From: Brachionus rotundiformis
Taxonomy: Eukaryota > Rotifera > Eurotatoria > Ploima > Brachionidae
Direction: 5' to 3'
Length of the DNA: 64,000 bases
NCBI GenBank assembly: GCA_016802295.1
Contig: JAESIW010000138.1
Location: forward strand, 629,904 to 693,903
A program made the position numbers and the translations under genes. Numbering within the stretch: position 1 is the first letter of the stretch; every line of letters begins with the position of its first letter. Shown in pieces: positions 11,863-23,087 of this stretch. The notes under the pieces were generated by a model that saw only the letters and a program-made list of their open reading frames with translations, did not search any database and was not told the DNA's origin.

Positions 11863-14143
11863 ATGTTTAAAATGTATATCTTAATCTTGTTGGTATTTTT
11901 GTTTCGGAGTTGTTCAAGCATTGGTCAATTTGGCATAAGCGCACCAGTCCGAGATAATCAAGCAATTTTTGACAATTTTAAATTTTACAATGATTATGAA
12001 GATGATTTTTCAAAAAGTAAATAAAATTTTTGATATTTTAATTTATTAAATATTTATAAAAATTAGAAAAACATGTCGACTTTGGTCAATTGTTTGACTT
12101 GAATTCAGATGAGAGCAAATTGAGACAGTCTATAATGAGTAATTATGCGCCAGACATTAGACCAGTGACCAACTCGAGCACAGTTACTCATGTGAACATA
12201 ACTCTGGCAAATTTACAAATAATGAATCTGGTAAGCTCCAATTCGGAAATTTAACCAAAAATTTTAAATTTCAAAAGGACGAGCAAAATCAAGTAATGGT
12301 CGCTAGTTCACAGATAATTCTAGTAATTTTTTTAATTAATTATTTACGATATTAAAAAAATCATTTAGCAATGGTATGATGAATTTCTTCAATGGGACCC
12401 GTTTGAGTACAAAAATCAAACAAATATTGCCTTTACGGCAAGAGATGTGTGGACACCAGGTTAAATAATAAATACCAAAAAAAAACTATTTTTTAAAACT
12501 TGTTTTTAGATATTGTTCTATTTAACAGCGCTGACATCGCCTATTCCACACAAAGAGACAACTATCTTCTAGATATTCAATTTGATGGGAATGTAAGATG
12601 GATATTTCCTGACCTATTAAGAAGCTATTGCGCTGTGGATATTAAATTTTTTCCTTTTGATAGGTTTATTTATTAAATTATTCTTTAAATAAAAATTTTT
12701 AAAAAATTTAAAAATAATTTTAATGCAGCCAAAATTGTGTTCTTGAGTTTCAGTCTTGGTCAAGATCAAAGCACGAAATTTTGGTAGTCAATGACCAAGA
12801 AAATTATGGCATGAACGTTTCGTTCATACATACAGAATGGAATATTGTCAATATCACCGTTTACCAAAGGGAAAAAAACGATTATGTCTGGCTGGAATAT
12901 AATCTTCATTTAAAAAGAAATTCAGCATTTTACGGTAGTTAATTAATTATTAAAATAAGATAAAAAATATTATTTTTCTATTAGTTAATCACATGATTTT
13001 TCCATTCATTGTTCTGTCCAGTCTAAGTAATTATTTTTATAGCTTAAAATATTTTTTTAAATTATGATTTAATTAGGTTTATTTGTATTTTGGCTGCCAC
13101 CAGACTCAGGAGGTAATTCTTAAGTTAAATCTTAAAATACTAATAACTACAATTAGATTAAATTTTAAGAAAAGATAACATTAATTATAACAATTTTGCT
13201 TGCTCTGACTGTTTTTTTGCAATTGATTACACAATATACACCCAAAGCAGCCAAGTCTTTGCCAATTATTGGCTTATACTTCAATGTAAATCTAATTTTG
13301 GTGTTAATATCTGTAATTTTGACCATTATAGTACTTAATCTGCACTATCGTGGTCCAAAAAAGCAGAGAGTGCCAAAATGGATGCGAAAATACATTATTG
13401 GATACTTGGGTAGAATGTTTTGTTTTTCAAATGAAAGTAAAAATTACATGCTCAACGAAATGTTGGAAAAAGAAAAAAAGAACCATAATAAAATCCTAAA
13501 ATTAACATCGAACAAGAAACCAAACAAGAAACGAAAGCATATTTCAGACTCATCTAGTCGAAGCAGCAGTGAGTATGGTTTTAGGGATACTAAACAAGAT
13601 TGTCATTATAAAATTTATTCGAACCAAAACCATATCTATAACATGAGCCAAAGCTGCACTTATGTACAAATGCATAACGAAAGTAATAAATCTACTAAAC
13701 CAAGTATGATAAATGCAAATATTAAACAAGTCAATTCAGTTCATTCAATTACAAACCAGAAAAATGTAACTTTGGCAAAACGTGACCGAAAGCGTTCACC
13801 AAATCTGAGCACTTCCAAAAATTTATACAAAAATCTAGACAAATTGGCAAATGTTTTGTGCTCGTCGCTCAAGTCACTCAAAATACAAGATGATAATTTA
13901 AGACTTTTGCTTTTGGATGAAATAGTGGAATGTCAGCACAACTTGCTTGTTAAGAATAGAAAATTGTTAGATAGTATTAAATTGAATAAAACTTCGAAGA
14001 AAATAAATGGCATAAATGATAATCATGTTTATGATGAATGGAAAGTATTGGCAATGATAATTGACAGAATTTGTTTTTTTATTTATTTATTATTATTGAT
14101 TATAAGCTCTTGTTTAATATTTCTAAGCTCGACGTATTCATAA
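11863..14143 (+). CDS. Nicotinic acetylcholine receptor-like Cys-loop subunit B (non-alpha type)
   Basis: Nine exons: 11863-12016, 12067-12230, 12278-12322, 12369-12459, 12510-12663, 12729-12934, 12985-13026, 13077-13112, 13170-14143; 621 aa. Signal peptide MYILILLVFLFRSCSS. Cys-loop of 13 residues between Cys around DIKFFPFD; loop A WTPDIVLFNSAD; GEK before M2 and LALTVFLQLITQYTPKA in M2, as in a cation channel. No vicinal Cys pair in loop C. The intracellular loop is longer than in subunit A and rich in Ser, Asn and basic residues. Exon sizes 45, 91, 206, 42 and 36 are identical to subunit A; its 154-nt exon corresponds to 96 plus 58 nt in A. The two subunits may assemble together, but this is inference. 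Confidence 0.93.
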
Positions 14144-14820
14144 ATTTTCTAATATCTGAATTGAATAAAGCTAATTTTAAATTTTAATTTCTCATTAATT
14201 AAATAAAATTTTATAGACAATTTTCAAATTAAAATCAATTATTATTATTATTAAAAAAATAAAAGACCAAGCAGATTGGAATGATGGAGGCTTAGTCCTT
14301 GCTTTCAGTCACATAACAATAATTTTGAAAGAATGTTAAATAAGTTGAATTTTTGGTTATTCATAAATAATTAAATTTCTATAAATAACATCTTTTTCAA
14401 TTTGTAAGAATATTTTTATTTAATATTGACTATTTAAATATTTAATTTATTTTTCAATTATTCAAGTCTTCCAGAAAGCCTAATTACTTACTAATTAATC
14501 TAATTTTGTCAGCAAAGCAAAAAAAATTTTTTTTTAATAATCTATGCGAAGTGTTTAATTGGTAAAAAAATAAATGAGGCTCAAATTTATTGCAAATTAT
14601 TCAAAATTTATTAATTATTTTTTTAATTAATTAAATTTACAATTCTAGATTGACTGTTTATTAAACAATTGAAACAGTTGTAAAAATTTTTATTTTTAAA
14701 TTAAATTAATAGAAAAAAAAAATATTTTTTTTACATATACGGTAAATGCAATTAGAGAAAAAATAATTAACAATTTTAAAACACAATTAGAAATACTAGG
14801 TAAAGGTTGAGAGGAAGATT
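14144..14820. other. Intergenic between convergent 3' ends
   Basis: About 680 bp, very AT-rich, with AATAAA-like sites just after the receptor stop (about 14164) and on the other strand upstream of 14820. No gene seen. Confidence 0.6.
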
Positions 14821-15878
14821 CTAGTTATTTTTTGATGACAATTTTTGTGAATCAGATAAAAATTGTAAGTTTGACTTGGAAGACGAAAAGGAGTTTTGGT
14901 ATGCACCGGCAATCACAGCCAGATTTGACAAAACAAAATCCAGTGGATTCGGCCTAGCTGAATTTGGTACATAATTTGTCTTTTCATAGCTGCTAAAATT
15001 CTGCATATTGTTACCATGTGTTTGATATTTGGCCATGGCAATGGCATCATTGTTACACTCAATTTTTGTATGTTCTAAAGAATAGGGAGGAAAATTAACT
15101 TTATTTAACCTTTCGATTGGAAACTGGTTTGCAAATTGGTTATTGTACATTTCTGTAGCTTGGCTAATGTTTTTCATTTCATTTGGCATATGTATTAAGC
15201 TAGAAATTGAATGGAATACATTTGACTTTTTGGAATTGGACTCATTTTGACAAGACTGGTCATCTATTTTAATACTTTTTGAGCTTGACTTTTTTGTATC
15301 AATCGAATCATTAAGTGTTGAGTTCTCATTGTCTTCATCATCGCCAACAGTGCTAATATCATCTTCAAAATCATCGCCATCAGTCGACTCGTGTTTGCCA
15401 TCCTTCTTGGTACTCTTTTCACTTTTGCGCCATTTGGCCCTTCTGTTCTGGAACCAGACTTGGACCCGGGCTTCGGTCAAGTTTATCCGCATGGCCAGGT
15501 CCTCGCGAGTAAACACGTCAGGATAGTGGGTCTGCTGAAATGACTTTTCCAACTCTTCCAACTTTAAAAAATAAACAAGGAAATAAATAAAAGAACAAAA
15601 ATATATAAATTTATTTAGTAATTAATTTTTATCTATATCTATAAAATAATTGTTGAATTTTTTTTCCCACCTGTTGAAGTGTGAAAGTGGTTCGATTCCT
15701 TCGTTGTTTCCTCCTTGAGCTAAATATAGTTTCATCGCTTGACGCCTCTGGTACGCAAAAGTTACCAACTAGAACAACAAAATTGAATTAATTTTAAATT
15801 GAAAAATTTTAAACAAAGACTACAATTAAGATATGGTAGTTGTTGGTTGTTTATGTTCGGGTAGTTGAAGCAAAACAT
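14821..15878 (-). CDS. DRGX: DRGX paired-like homeobox transcription factor
   Basis: Three exons on minus, 15878-15824, 15768-15671, 15561-14821, give 297 aa. The N-terminus MFCFNYP and FGN resemble the DRGX start (MFYFHCP...FGN). The homeodomain begins RRKQRRNRTTFTLQQLEELE and includes THYPDVFTREDLAM, ARVQVWFQNRRAKWRKSE, with Gln at homeodomain position 50. This matches DRGX (Drgx/Drg11), a nuclear regulator of sensory neuron development. An intron splits the homeodomain after TLQQ. After the homeodomain come acidic and Ser-rich stretches; I see no OAR motif at the C-terminus. Other paired-like families are possible but fit less well. Confidence 0.87.
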
Positions 15879-17800
15879 GTCCAAATTTTGCCACAAAATG
15901 TATCAAAAATCTCACTATGGCTAAAATCTGAAAGTGAAAAATAAAATTAATAAAAGTCTTATGAATTTATATGATTAAATGATTGATAATGATATTGATA
16001 TCAAAACACAACCATCTTAATAACTCTAGTTATCAATTGTGTTTAAATTATATCCTTTTTATATATATATTTCTAAATTGAAACTTGCTTGCAATAAACA
16101 ACTGCACTTGATTAATTAGTCGGTGATACTTTGGTATTTACAAAAGGAAAAAACAACTTGAAAGAAAAGTTATTAATTTAAATTTCAAATTAATTTTGTA
16201 GCGTTTGATTTGGGCTCGATTCGTAATCGATTCCCCCCAATTGAGAGCCAAGTGTATGTGTCGCTAGCAATAAAGTTAAATTATTATCTCGTTAACAAGT
16301 CAGTTAGTTAGTTAGCTAGTTATTTAGAAAAAAAAACTAGTTGAAATTGTATTAATTGCAATTAAAAATATGAAAACATGTTTTAGATTAGCTTAAGGGC
16401 ATAAAATATCTTTATTAGCTTCGAAATATAAATAACAAATAACTTTGATTAATTTTAATAAGAAAGGTTCATTGAACAATAATTGAACACAAATATACAC
16501 TTCCTACTATTTTTTTAAGAACTTCTTCAGACTCTTCTTAATATCATGATTAGTAAAGGAGCGAAAAAATTAAACAAATTTGCCAATTGAATGGTAATTG
16601 TTGTTCGCTTTTTTCTTTTTTTTTTCGCTGTGCTTATTAAAGCTAGAAAAAATAATAAAAATAAAATTGCTAGTTAATTAATTTAAATCGAATTTTTTAA
16701 TGCCTTAATAATAAAAAAAAACTAGAAATATTTGCCTAATTGCAGTTTATTATATGCTTTTCGATTTAGCCGATTGAATTAAGTGGTTTGAAATTTAGAT
16801 ATGAAACATGATAATTTGGCAAGCATGGACAAGCCGAATGTCATACTGTGAACTAAATTTGTAAATTTAATTTTCTATTTCTATTGAAATCTAATATTTT
16901 TATTAAGTGTTTTGTTTTAATTAATTAAAACAATTGATTTTTAATTGGCACTTTTTTAATTTCTTCTGCTCTGAGACCCGAGAATTTTATTACAATTTTC
17001 TAGTTTTGTCATTTTAATTAGTTAATGAAATAACAAAAGATTGAATTCAGCTAGTATGAATTTTATATTCTTTTTTCTGTTGACTCCCTGTCAAAATTCA
17101 TTTATTAAAAATTAATCATCAATTCAATTTTTCGATAATATGCTACCTTTGACTTGAATATTTAATCTATTAGTTTCTCTGGTAAATAATTAATTCAATT
17201 GAGTTAGAGATTTTTTAACTTAAATTTTTTTTCCCTTGAAGATTTTTGACTGAATTTCATTATCAGAACACAATTGGAAATTTGAAAAATTAAGTTTGTC
17301 TTGCCAAAGCAACCGAGACTCTGTTTTATGATCTTGTTGCAATAATAATTATCGTCAATTTTCTAATTAAGACTTCAATAATTTTTTAATATAAATTTTA
17401 TATTTTTTAATCAAAAATTACATTTGAATTAATTCATTAGAAAGATATAATTACAAATTGATATATTAAATTGTAAATAATTATAGAAGTCATCACATTC
17501 ATAGAAATAACTATTGCAATTATTGTTTTTCTCAAAACTAGGCATCTAGTCATTCTAGTAGAGCTCATGTTTCCTACATTATTAGGCTAATTAAAATTTA
17601 TTTCCGGTCTGATCCAATTTTTAATTTATCAATTAAAATTTACTTAATGAAAAAATTTATTTTCTAAATTATTTATTATTTTGCCAAAAAGGTAAACTAT
17701 TTAAGCATGGTAAAACTTAGCTAAAAAATATTCGATTCATTTAGTTTTAGTTTTTGAATCTTGACCACAAAATTTCTAGAAACAAAAAATTAACTTTATA
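15879..17800. other. Intergenic upstream of DRGX
   Basis: About 1.9 kb without a credible frame. It is upstream of DRGX and downstream of the large membrane-protein gene (both minus), so DRGX regulatory DNA is expected here. A short GTTAGTTAGTTAGCTAGTTA tract lies near 16300-16321. Nothing else recognised. Confidence 0.6.
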
Positions 17801-20800
17801 TTACAACTGGGTGCAAAATTTACCTGAAGAATTGGCAAAGTATTTCGAAGAATTGGAAATCGATCCGTAAAAGTGGTTAATGTATTTGGATTGGTCATCT
17901 ATGATCAATGCCTCACTTTTTGGAGTATAGTTTATGTTTACTTTGTCTAAATCGTCACGTATTTCTGAACTTGCCAACATGTCAGTGTACTTCGCCAAAT
18001 TTAAATGATCAATCTATAAATTAATTTTAATTATAAAAAATTAAAACATATCTTTTGATATTATTAAAAATTACAGATAGGCTAAAATAAAAATCTGTTT
18101 CTTCCAATGGACACAAAAAGCCTTTGCCAAACAAATTTTCTAGTTCTATTTCAGCCATGCCTTTATTTGGAAATAGACAATTAAAATTAGAATAAATCAA
18201 ATTAAGATATCACCATTCCAATCATTCTCTTTTAAACTATTCTCTTCAAAAAGAGAATTCGGAGTTTTATTCAAAAATTTTAATATGGATTCCGAATAGT
18301 GTTTTTTAATAATTTTAGCAGACTCAAAAATAGTTATCTAAAATAATAAATTTAAAAATTTAATTACAATTTTTAAAATTTTTAAATTTACCTTAAGATC
18401 TATTGCTGATAAGCGAATTTTGCTCAATTGATTGTTTTCGATCATTTTATTAAGATGGTTTAAACGCCTTTAAATACATTTTAATTTTTAAATTCTAAAT
18501 TAAAAGATAAAATTAAAGTTAATATTTTACTTATTCGCTTCTTTATCATATTTTTTTATATTTTGAGAAACATTTTCACAAACCATGCTGTAAGGCTCTA
18601 ATCGACTATTTACCTCTAAGGAATATTTACCAAATAATTGATCAAATAGTTTTCTTAAAAGATAATTTAAAATCGTGCACCGATTTAAAAAGATACCTAC
18701 TTGAAATCTTTTTTAGGCTGTTCTAAAGTATCACGAACCTTTTTGACATATGAATCAACAATCTTAATCTCTAGGGCAGCTTCTAGTGCAGCCAAAATTT
18801 GCTCAGGTTTAGCCTTTGGCAAAAAATTAGTGATTTCTTCTCTTTAATTTAAAACTTACTTGAATAAAATAATCTAGAGCAAGTCCAGGACCTTCGACTC
18901 GTCTGGCAATAAAAGTGTCACACGAAGGAATTTTGGCATTTCGTTTAAGGACCGAATAAAATATGAAGCTATCCCAAAGTCTTCTAAAACTTGTTGTTAC
19001 CATGGAAACTTTGAAATTAAATTGTCAAAAGAGATAATTATTTGATATAATGATGAATTATACAGATCAAAACTGCCAAACTGGCAACTGGGCACACAAT
19101 AAACGAAGTAGCTAATGCAGAAACAGGTTGAAGAAAGCCACACACGAAAAAATCCCAAATAAAAATGCGTAAAAATCTGAATAATCTGGACAAACTACGT
19201 CCATCTATATGGAAAAAAATAATTAAAAAAACATATCAAATTGTTGCTTTTTAATCAAACAAGGATAATCCCAGTCCCAAATTAAAATAAATGCTAAATG
19301 CTGAATTATGCTAAATATCGGCACCCTTTTTATTTTTTAAATAGTAAAAATAATTGATTAAATTTTAAAAGATTAATTGTACCATAATGGAGTTGTAATA
19401 CACAATGCCAAGGAACCTACTGAACATGTGATACAAAGACTTGGGTTCACTATAGTGAGACTAAGGGTTCCAAATAGTCCTTTAATCGCATAGTTCCAAA
19501 ATACATTGAATATTCTTTGCAAGCCTTTCCCAATCAAGCCCTTGTCAGGTGTTGACTCAAATTTTTGTCTGGAATGTCTGATATGGTTCCACAAAGCTCG
19601 TAGTCTGGATATGTAGCTATTGACTTTGGTTCTCGATTGAATCAAAGTACCCTAGAGACATTTCATTAACATCTTTGCTTAATGAAAATTAATTTAAAAA
19701 ACTACTGATCTAGAATTTATATCTTTTCCCGGATAGAATGGATCGATTGAAAACAAGGCTGTAAAACTAACTGGTGAACTGAAAGGAATGACAATCTAAA
19801 ATATTTATTTAACTTATGAATACATTTAAATTTCTAATAAATAAAGATAAATACTCCAAATAGAAAGAAGAAATTTAGGAAATTAATCCCGGTACGCATG
19901 AAAAAATTCATCCATCTCCAAAATGGATAGCTACTGTAATTTTCGTATACAATTGATTTTTCTAGTATATAATTTGGGGACTAATTTTTATCAAAAATTA
20001 ATTTTCATATTAGAATAAAGCTTTTTATTGGTAAAAATACTTGTGAAGTACCAATATTTTTTATAATATAATTTTTCGGAAACCAAATAAATCTTTTGAA
20101 TGAAAAGACTTTTAGTGGATCTTTTATTTTTTCGTATTCATCTACTAATATTTGTCTATTCTTTAAGAAAAAAGATAATTTTTAATTAATTACTCAATTA
20201 GAGTGATAGTTTTATTTACTTTTTTAAAAAATTCAACTTCTCTTTCCAAAAAGTAAGCGGATTGATGTAAATTTTGTTTCTTACATTCCTGAATAGCACG
20301 TAAATGAATTTCATAAGGATTTTTGTTTATAAAAATCTCCTTTTAAATTGATTAATTATCTGTCATTTTCATTTAATTTTTTTAAATTACTCTTTCAGTT
20401 TCCTTTTTTTCATCTACCCAAGTCCTTATGAGAGATTTGATCTTGTGAGTTTTTAAATTTTCTATATATTGGTCCATGTGGTTGTTTAATTCTTGATTGT
20501 AATCTTCCAACGCCTGTTTGATTATCAATGTCGACTTAGATCTCTCTACCAACAATTGACCAAGACCAGGATGCATTGAATTTATTTTTTCATCATTTAA
20601 AATTTTTTCATAAACCATTTTTAAAAACTCTTTTAATAGAATTTTTTCAGTTCGATTTTTTATCTCTACTTTGCTCATATTTTCACCTTTAATTAAATTT
20701 TACAGATTAATTTAAAAAAAAAACAGAAATTACTCTTGAAAAGATCAATTGTTTCGATCTTTAGCCTATTCAAAGTTTCCCTCTCAGCTTTATCTATGAC

Positions 20801-22093
20801 CAATAATTGTTCCAAGTGGGTCCTTAATTTTTCATCTTTAAAGAATAAATCAAATCTAGTTTTCATTGTTTTATTCAAATTTTACTCATTTTAAATAGAT
20901 AAATGTCCACTTTCAAATTATGAGGAGTCGTGAAGTGATATGGACCATTCCATTTTTTATCCTAAATGTATAAATTTACTAAAATTTAATCCTTAAAGTA
21001 AAATAACTACATTTTCATCCAACAAAGAATTGATAAGCTCGTCCATGTTGTTGTAAAGGAAAACATTTTGATTATAACTTTCCTGTACAAAAATAAAAAA
21101 TGTTTTATCTCTAATTATTTTAGAATTTATAACCTACGTCAATAGTTAGCTCAGCTAATAAGAACTTTCTAAGATCTTTTCTTATTTCATGTGAGTAACT
21201 TTTGGTAATCAAAGCTGGCATTCCAATAAAAATATCAAGTAAACTTTTTATACCAGACCACCATGATTTCAATCCTTGAAGAAAACTAAACCTCTCATGA
21301 CAAAATCTCCTTTTTGCTGTAATAATAAGCAATGACAATGCTTTTGCTATTTCCTAATAAATTCAAAAAATTAAAAATTTAAGAATAATTAATTATTTTT
21401 ATAATTAATGCCTTGTAGAATGAATTTTTGGTATTCAAACTGCCTTTTTGGATCCATTTTGCTAGAACCCACTTATGACTTTTGCCTTTAAATACTTTAC
21501 TATCTACTTCAAATGAGCCAGTTTTTCTTATGGCATCCAATTGTTGTTTGTTGAGACGCTTTATTTTGCCAGTGATAGGATCACGTGCTAAATCTTCCAA
21601 TTCATCTGAGAAAGAACCACGAAAAAGGCTGTTTTCCTAATTTTAGAAATTATCAAAAATCAAAAATAAAAAGAAATTAGATAAACATTTTTTTGTAATG
21701 AATCTTTTTGGTCAATTCCAATTATCGATGGTGGAAACACAACTGGAACATCTTGCCATTTAAACAATGTTTTTGATGCAATCTTAAATTGATTGTGATT
21801 AAAAGTAAAGTCATTTTATAAACATTTTTACTTGGACAAGTTTTTTATCTATCTGTTCCAATTCATCAAATATTTCGGAATATTCATTTGGGAAATTTTT
21901 AGTTTCTTCAAAATGTATTGGTATTTTCTTAATTCAATTAAAATAATAATTTTAAGTTTAACTTTTTCTAATTTACTTTAAAAACTGGTGGATAATCTAA
22001 AATGGATGGAGCGATTGAGATCTCAGGTGTTTCGTGAATCCTGAGAATGGTAAGCTCATCGTCTGAAGATTCATTAGTCTTTATATATGACAT
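17801..22093 (-). CDS. Large multi-pass membrane protein, family not recognised
   Basis: About 22 small exons on minus encode roughly 1,050 aa. First exons: 22093-21977, 21927-21832, 21782-21687, 21636-21412, 21353-21138, 21082-21011, 20961-20734, 20686-20391; later ones continue through 19.65-19.38 kb and 19.02-18.80 kb to the stop at 17801. The N-terminal third is hydrophilic; hydrophobic segments include the FFFLFGIVIPF region, LFGTLSLTIVNPSLCITC, LAFILIWDW and VCGFLQPVSALATSF; the last 350 residues are helical and soluble. Striking conserved-looking text: FYSVLKRNAKIP, CDTFIARRVEGPGLALDYF. The intron after 21412 appears to be GC-AG. Exon 20961-20734 is one base out of frame near 20880 in an A4T3 run. 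I do not recognise the family. Confidence 0.75.
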
Positions 22094-22649
22094 TTGTAAT
22101 TATTTCAAAAATCAAAAATTATTATCAAAAATGATTTCTTCTATTTTATTAAATTAAAATAAAATTTTAAGCAATTCATTTAGTCTTTCAACATATTAAT
22201 CAAGTCTTAAAATAGAATAATTAGATTGAAATTTTTACAGGTAATGTTATTTTGAAACTAAGAACATTAATTTCACATTACTTTTTTATCTAAAATAAAT
22301 TTTTTTCATTAGATTCAAAAAGCTTGGTTTTTTGCATTATTTCAATATTATTTCCAAATTAGAACCACTTTAATATATTAAAGTAAATTTTATATTATAA
22401 AATAATTTTTAATCATTTAAAATCGAATAAATAATGAATTTATATTTCTGAGTTATTTTTTAAATTAAAATTATGAAATGAATAATAGATGACAATTTAT
22501 TCAGTATTTTTTAAGTATATTTTTGTCAATAAGACAATAATTTGGTCGCTAATAAATACAATTAGCATTATAAATTCTCTTATTTTTTAACTTATTTTAT
22601 TCATTATCATTTTAATAAAAATTTTAGAATCCAAAAAACTAAAAAGATT
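22094..22649. other. Divergent intergenic region
   Basis: About 556 bp between the starts of the multi-pass gene (minus) and the H3 variant (plus), so it should hold both promoters. Very AT-rich; no conserved element recognised. Confidence 0.6.
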
Positions 22650-23008
22650 ATGGTGCGACAAAAGCAAACCGCTCGAAAATCGACAGCGCCCAACGCTTCT
22701 AAAGGAAACGTTTCGGCAAAGAAAAAGCTTGCTACAAAAACAGCAAAAAAGAGCGTGAGAACGGGACCGCCAGAGAGACCAGTTAAAGTCTACAAGCACA
22801 GACCTGGCGCTTTGGCACTTAAAGAGATCAGACGCTATCAAAAGTCAACTGAGCTGCTTATTAAGAGATTGCCATTTCAGAGGCTAGTCAGAGAGATTGC
22901 TCAGTATTACAAAACGGATTTAAAATTCCAAGGTTCTGCATTGGACGCTTTACAGGAAGCTGCTGAGTCCTATTTGGTAGGATTGTTTGAAGACACCAAT
23001 CTTTGCTG

Positions 23009-23040
<32 letters not shown>

Positions 23041-23087
23041 GGGACATTCAATTAACAAGACGTATAAGGGGAGAGAGTTCTTTATGA
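22650..23087 (+). CDS. Divergent histone H3 variant
   Basis: A single exon encodes 145 aa. The core is clearly H3: EIRRYQKSTELLIKRLPFQR, LVREIAQYYKTDLKFQ, YLVGLFEDTNLCCIHAKRVT, IMPRDIQLTRRIRGE. The tail is unusual: it keeps QTARKS (K9/S10) and the block ATKTAKKS (K27/S28 position) but replaces Thr3 with Gln and has about nine extra residues, rich in Lys and Pro, around the K14-K23 and K36 regions. It lacks the extra loop-1 residues and divergent alpha-2 typical of CENP-A, so it is a tail-modified H3 rather than an obvious centromeric one. Downstream I see an ATTAAA/AATAAA-type AT-rich 3' end and no canonical histone stem-loop, fitting a replication-independent, polyadenylated variant. Confidence 0.9.

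Noticed and set aside
15688..15700. GGTTCGATTCC, a tRNA B-box-like sequence
   Set aside because: It lies inside the DRGX homeodomain exon (minus) and no acceptor stem or A box surrounds it.
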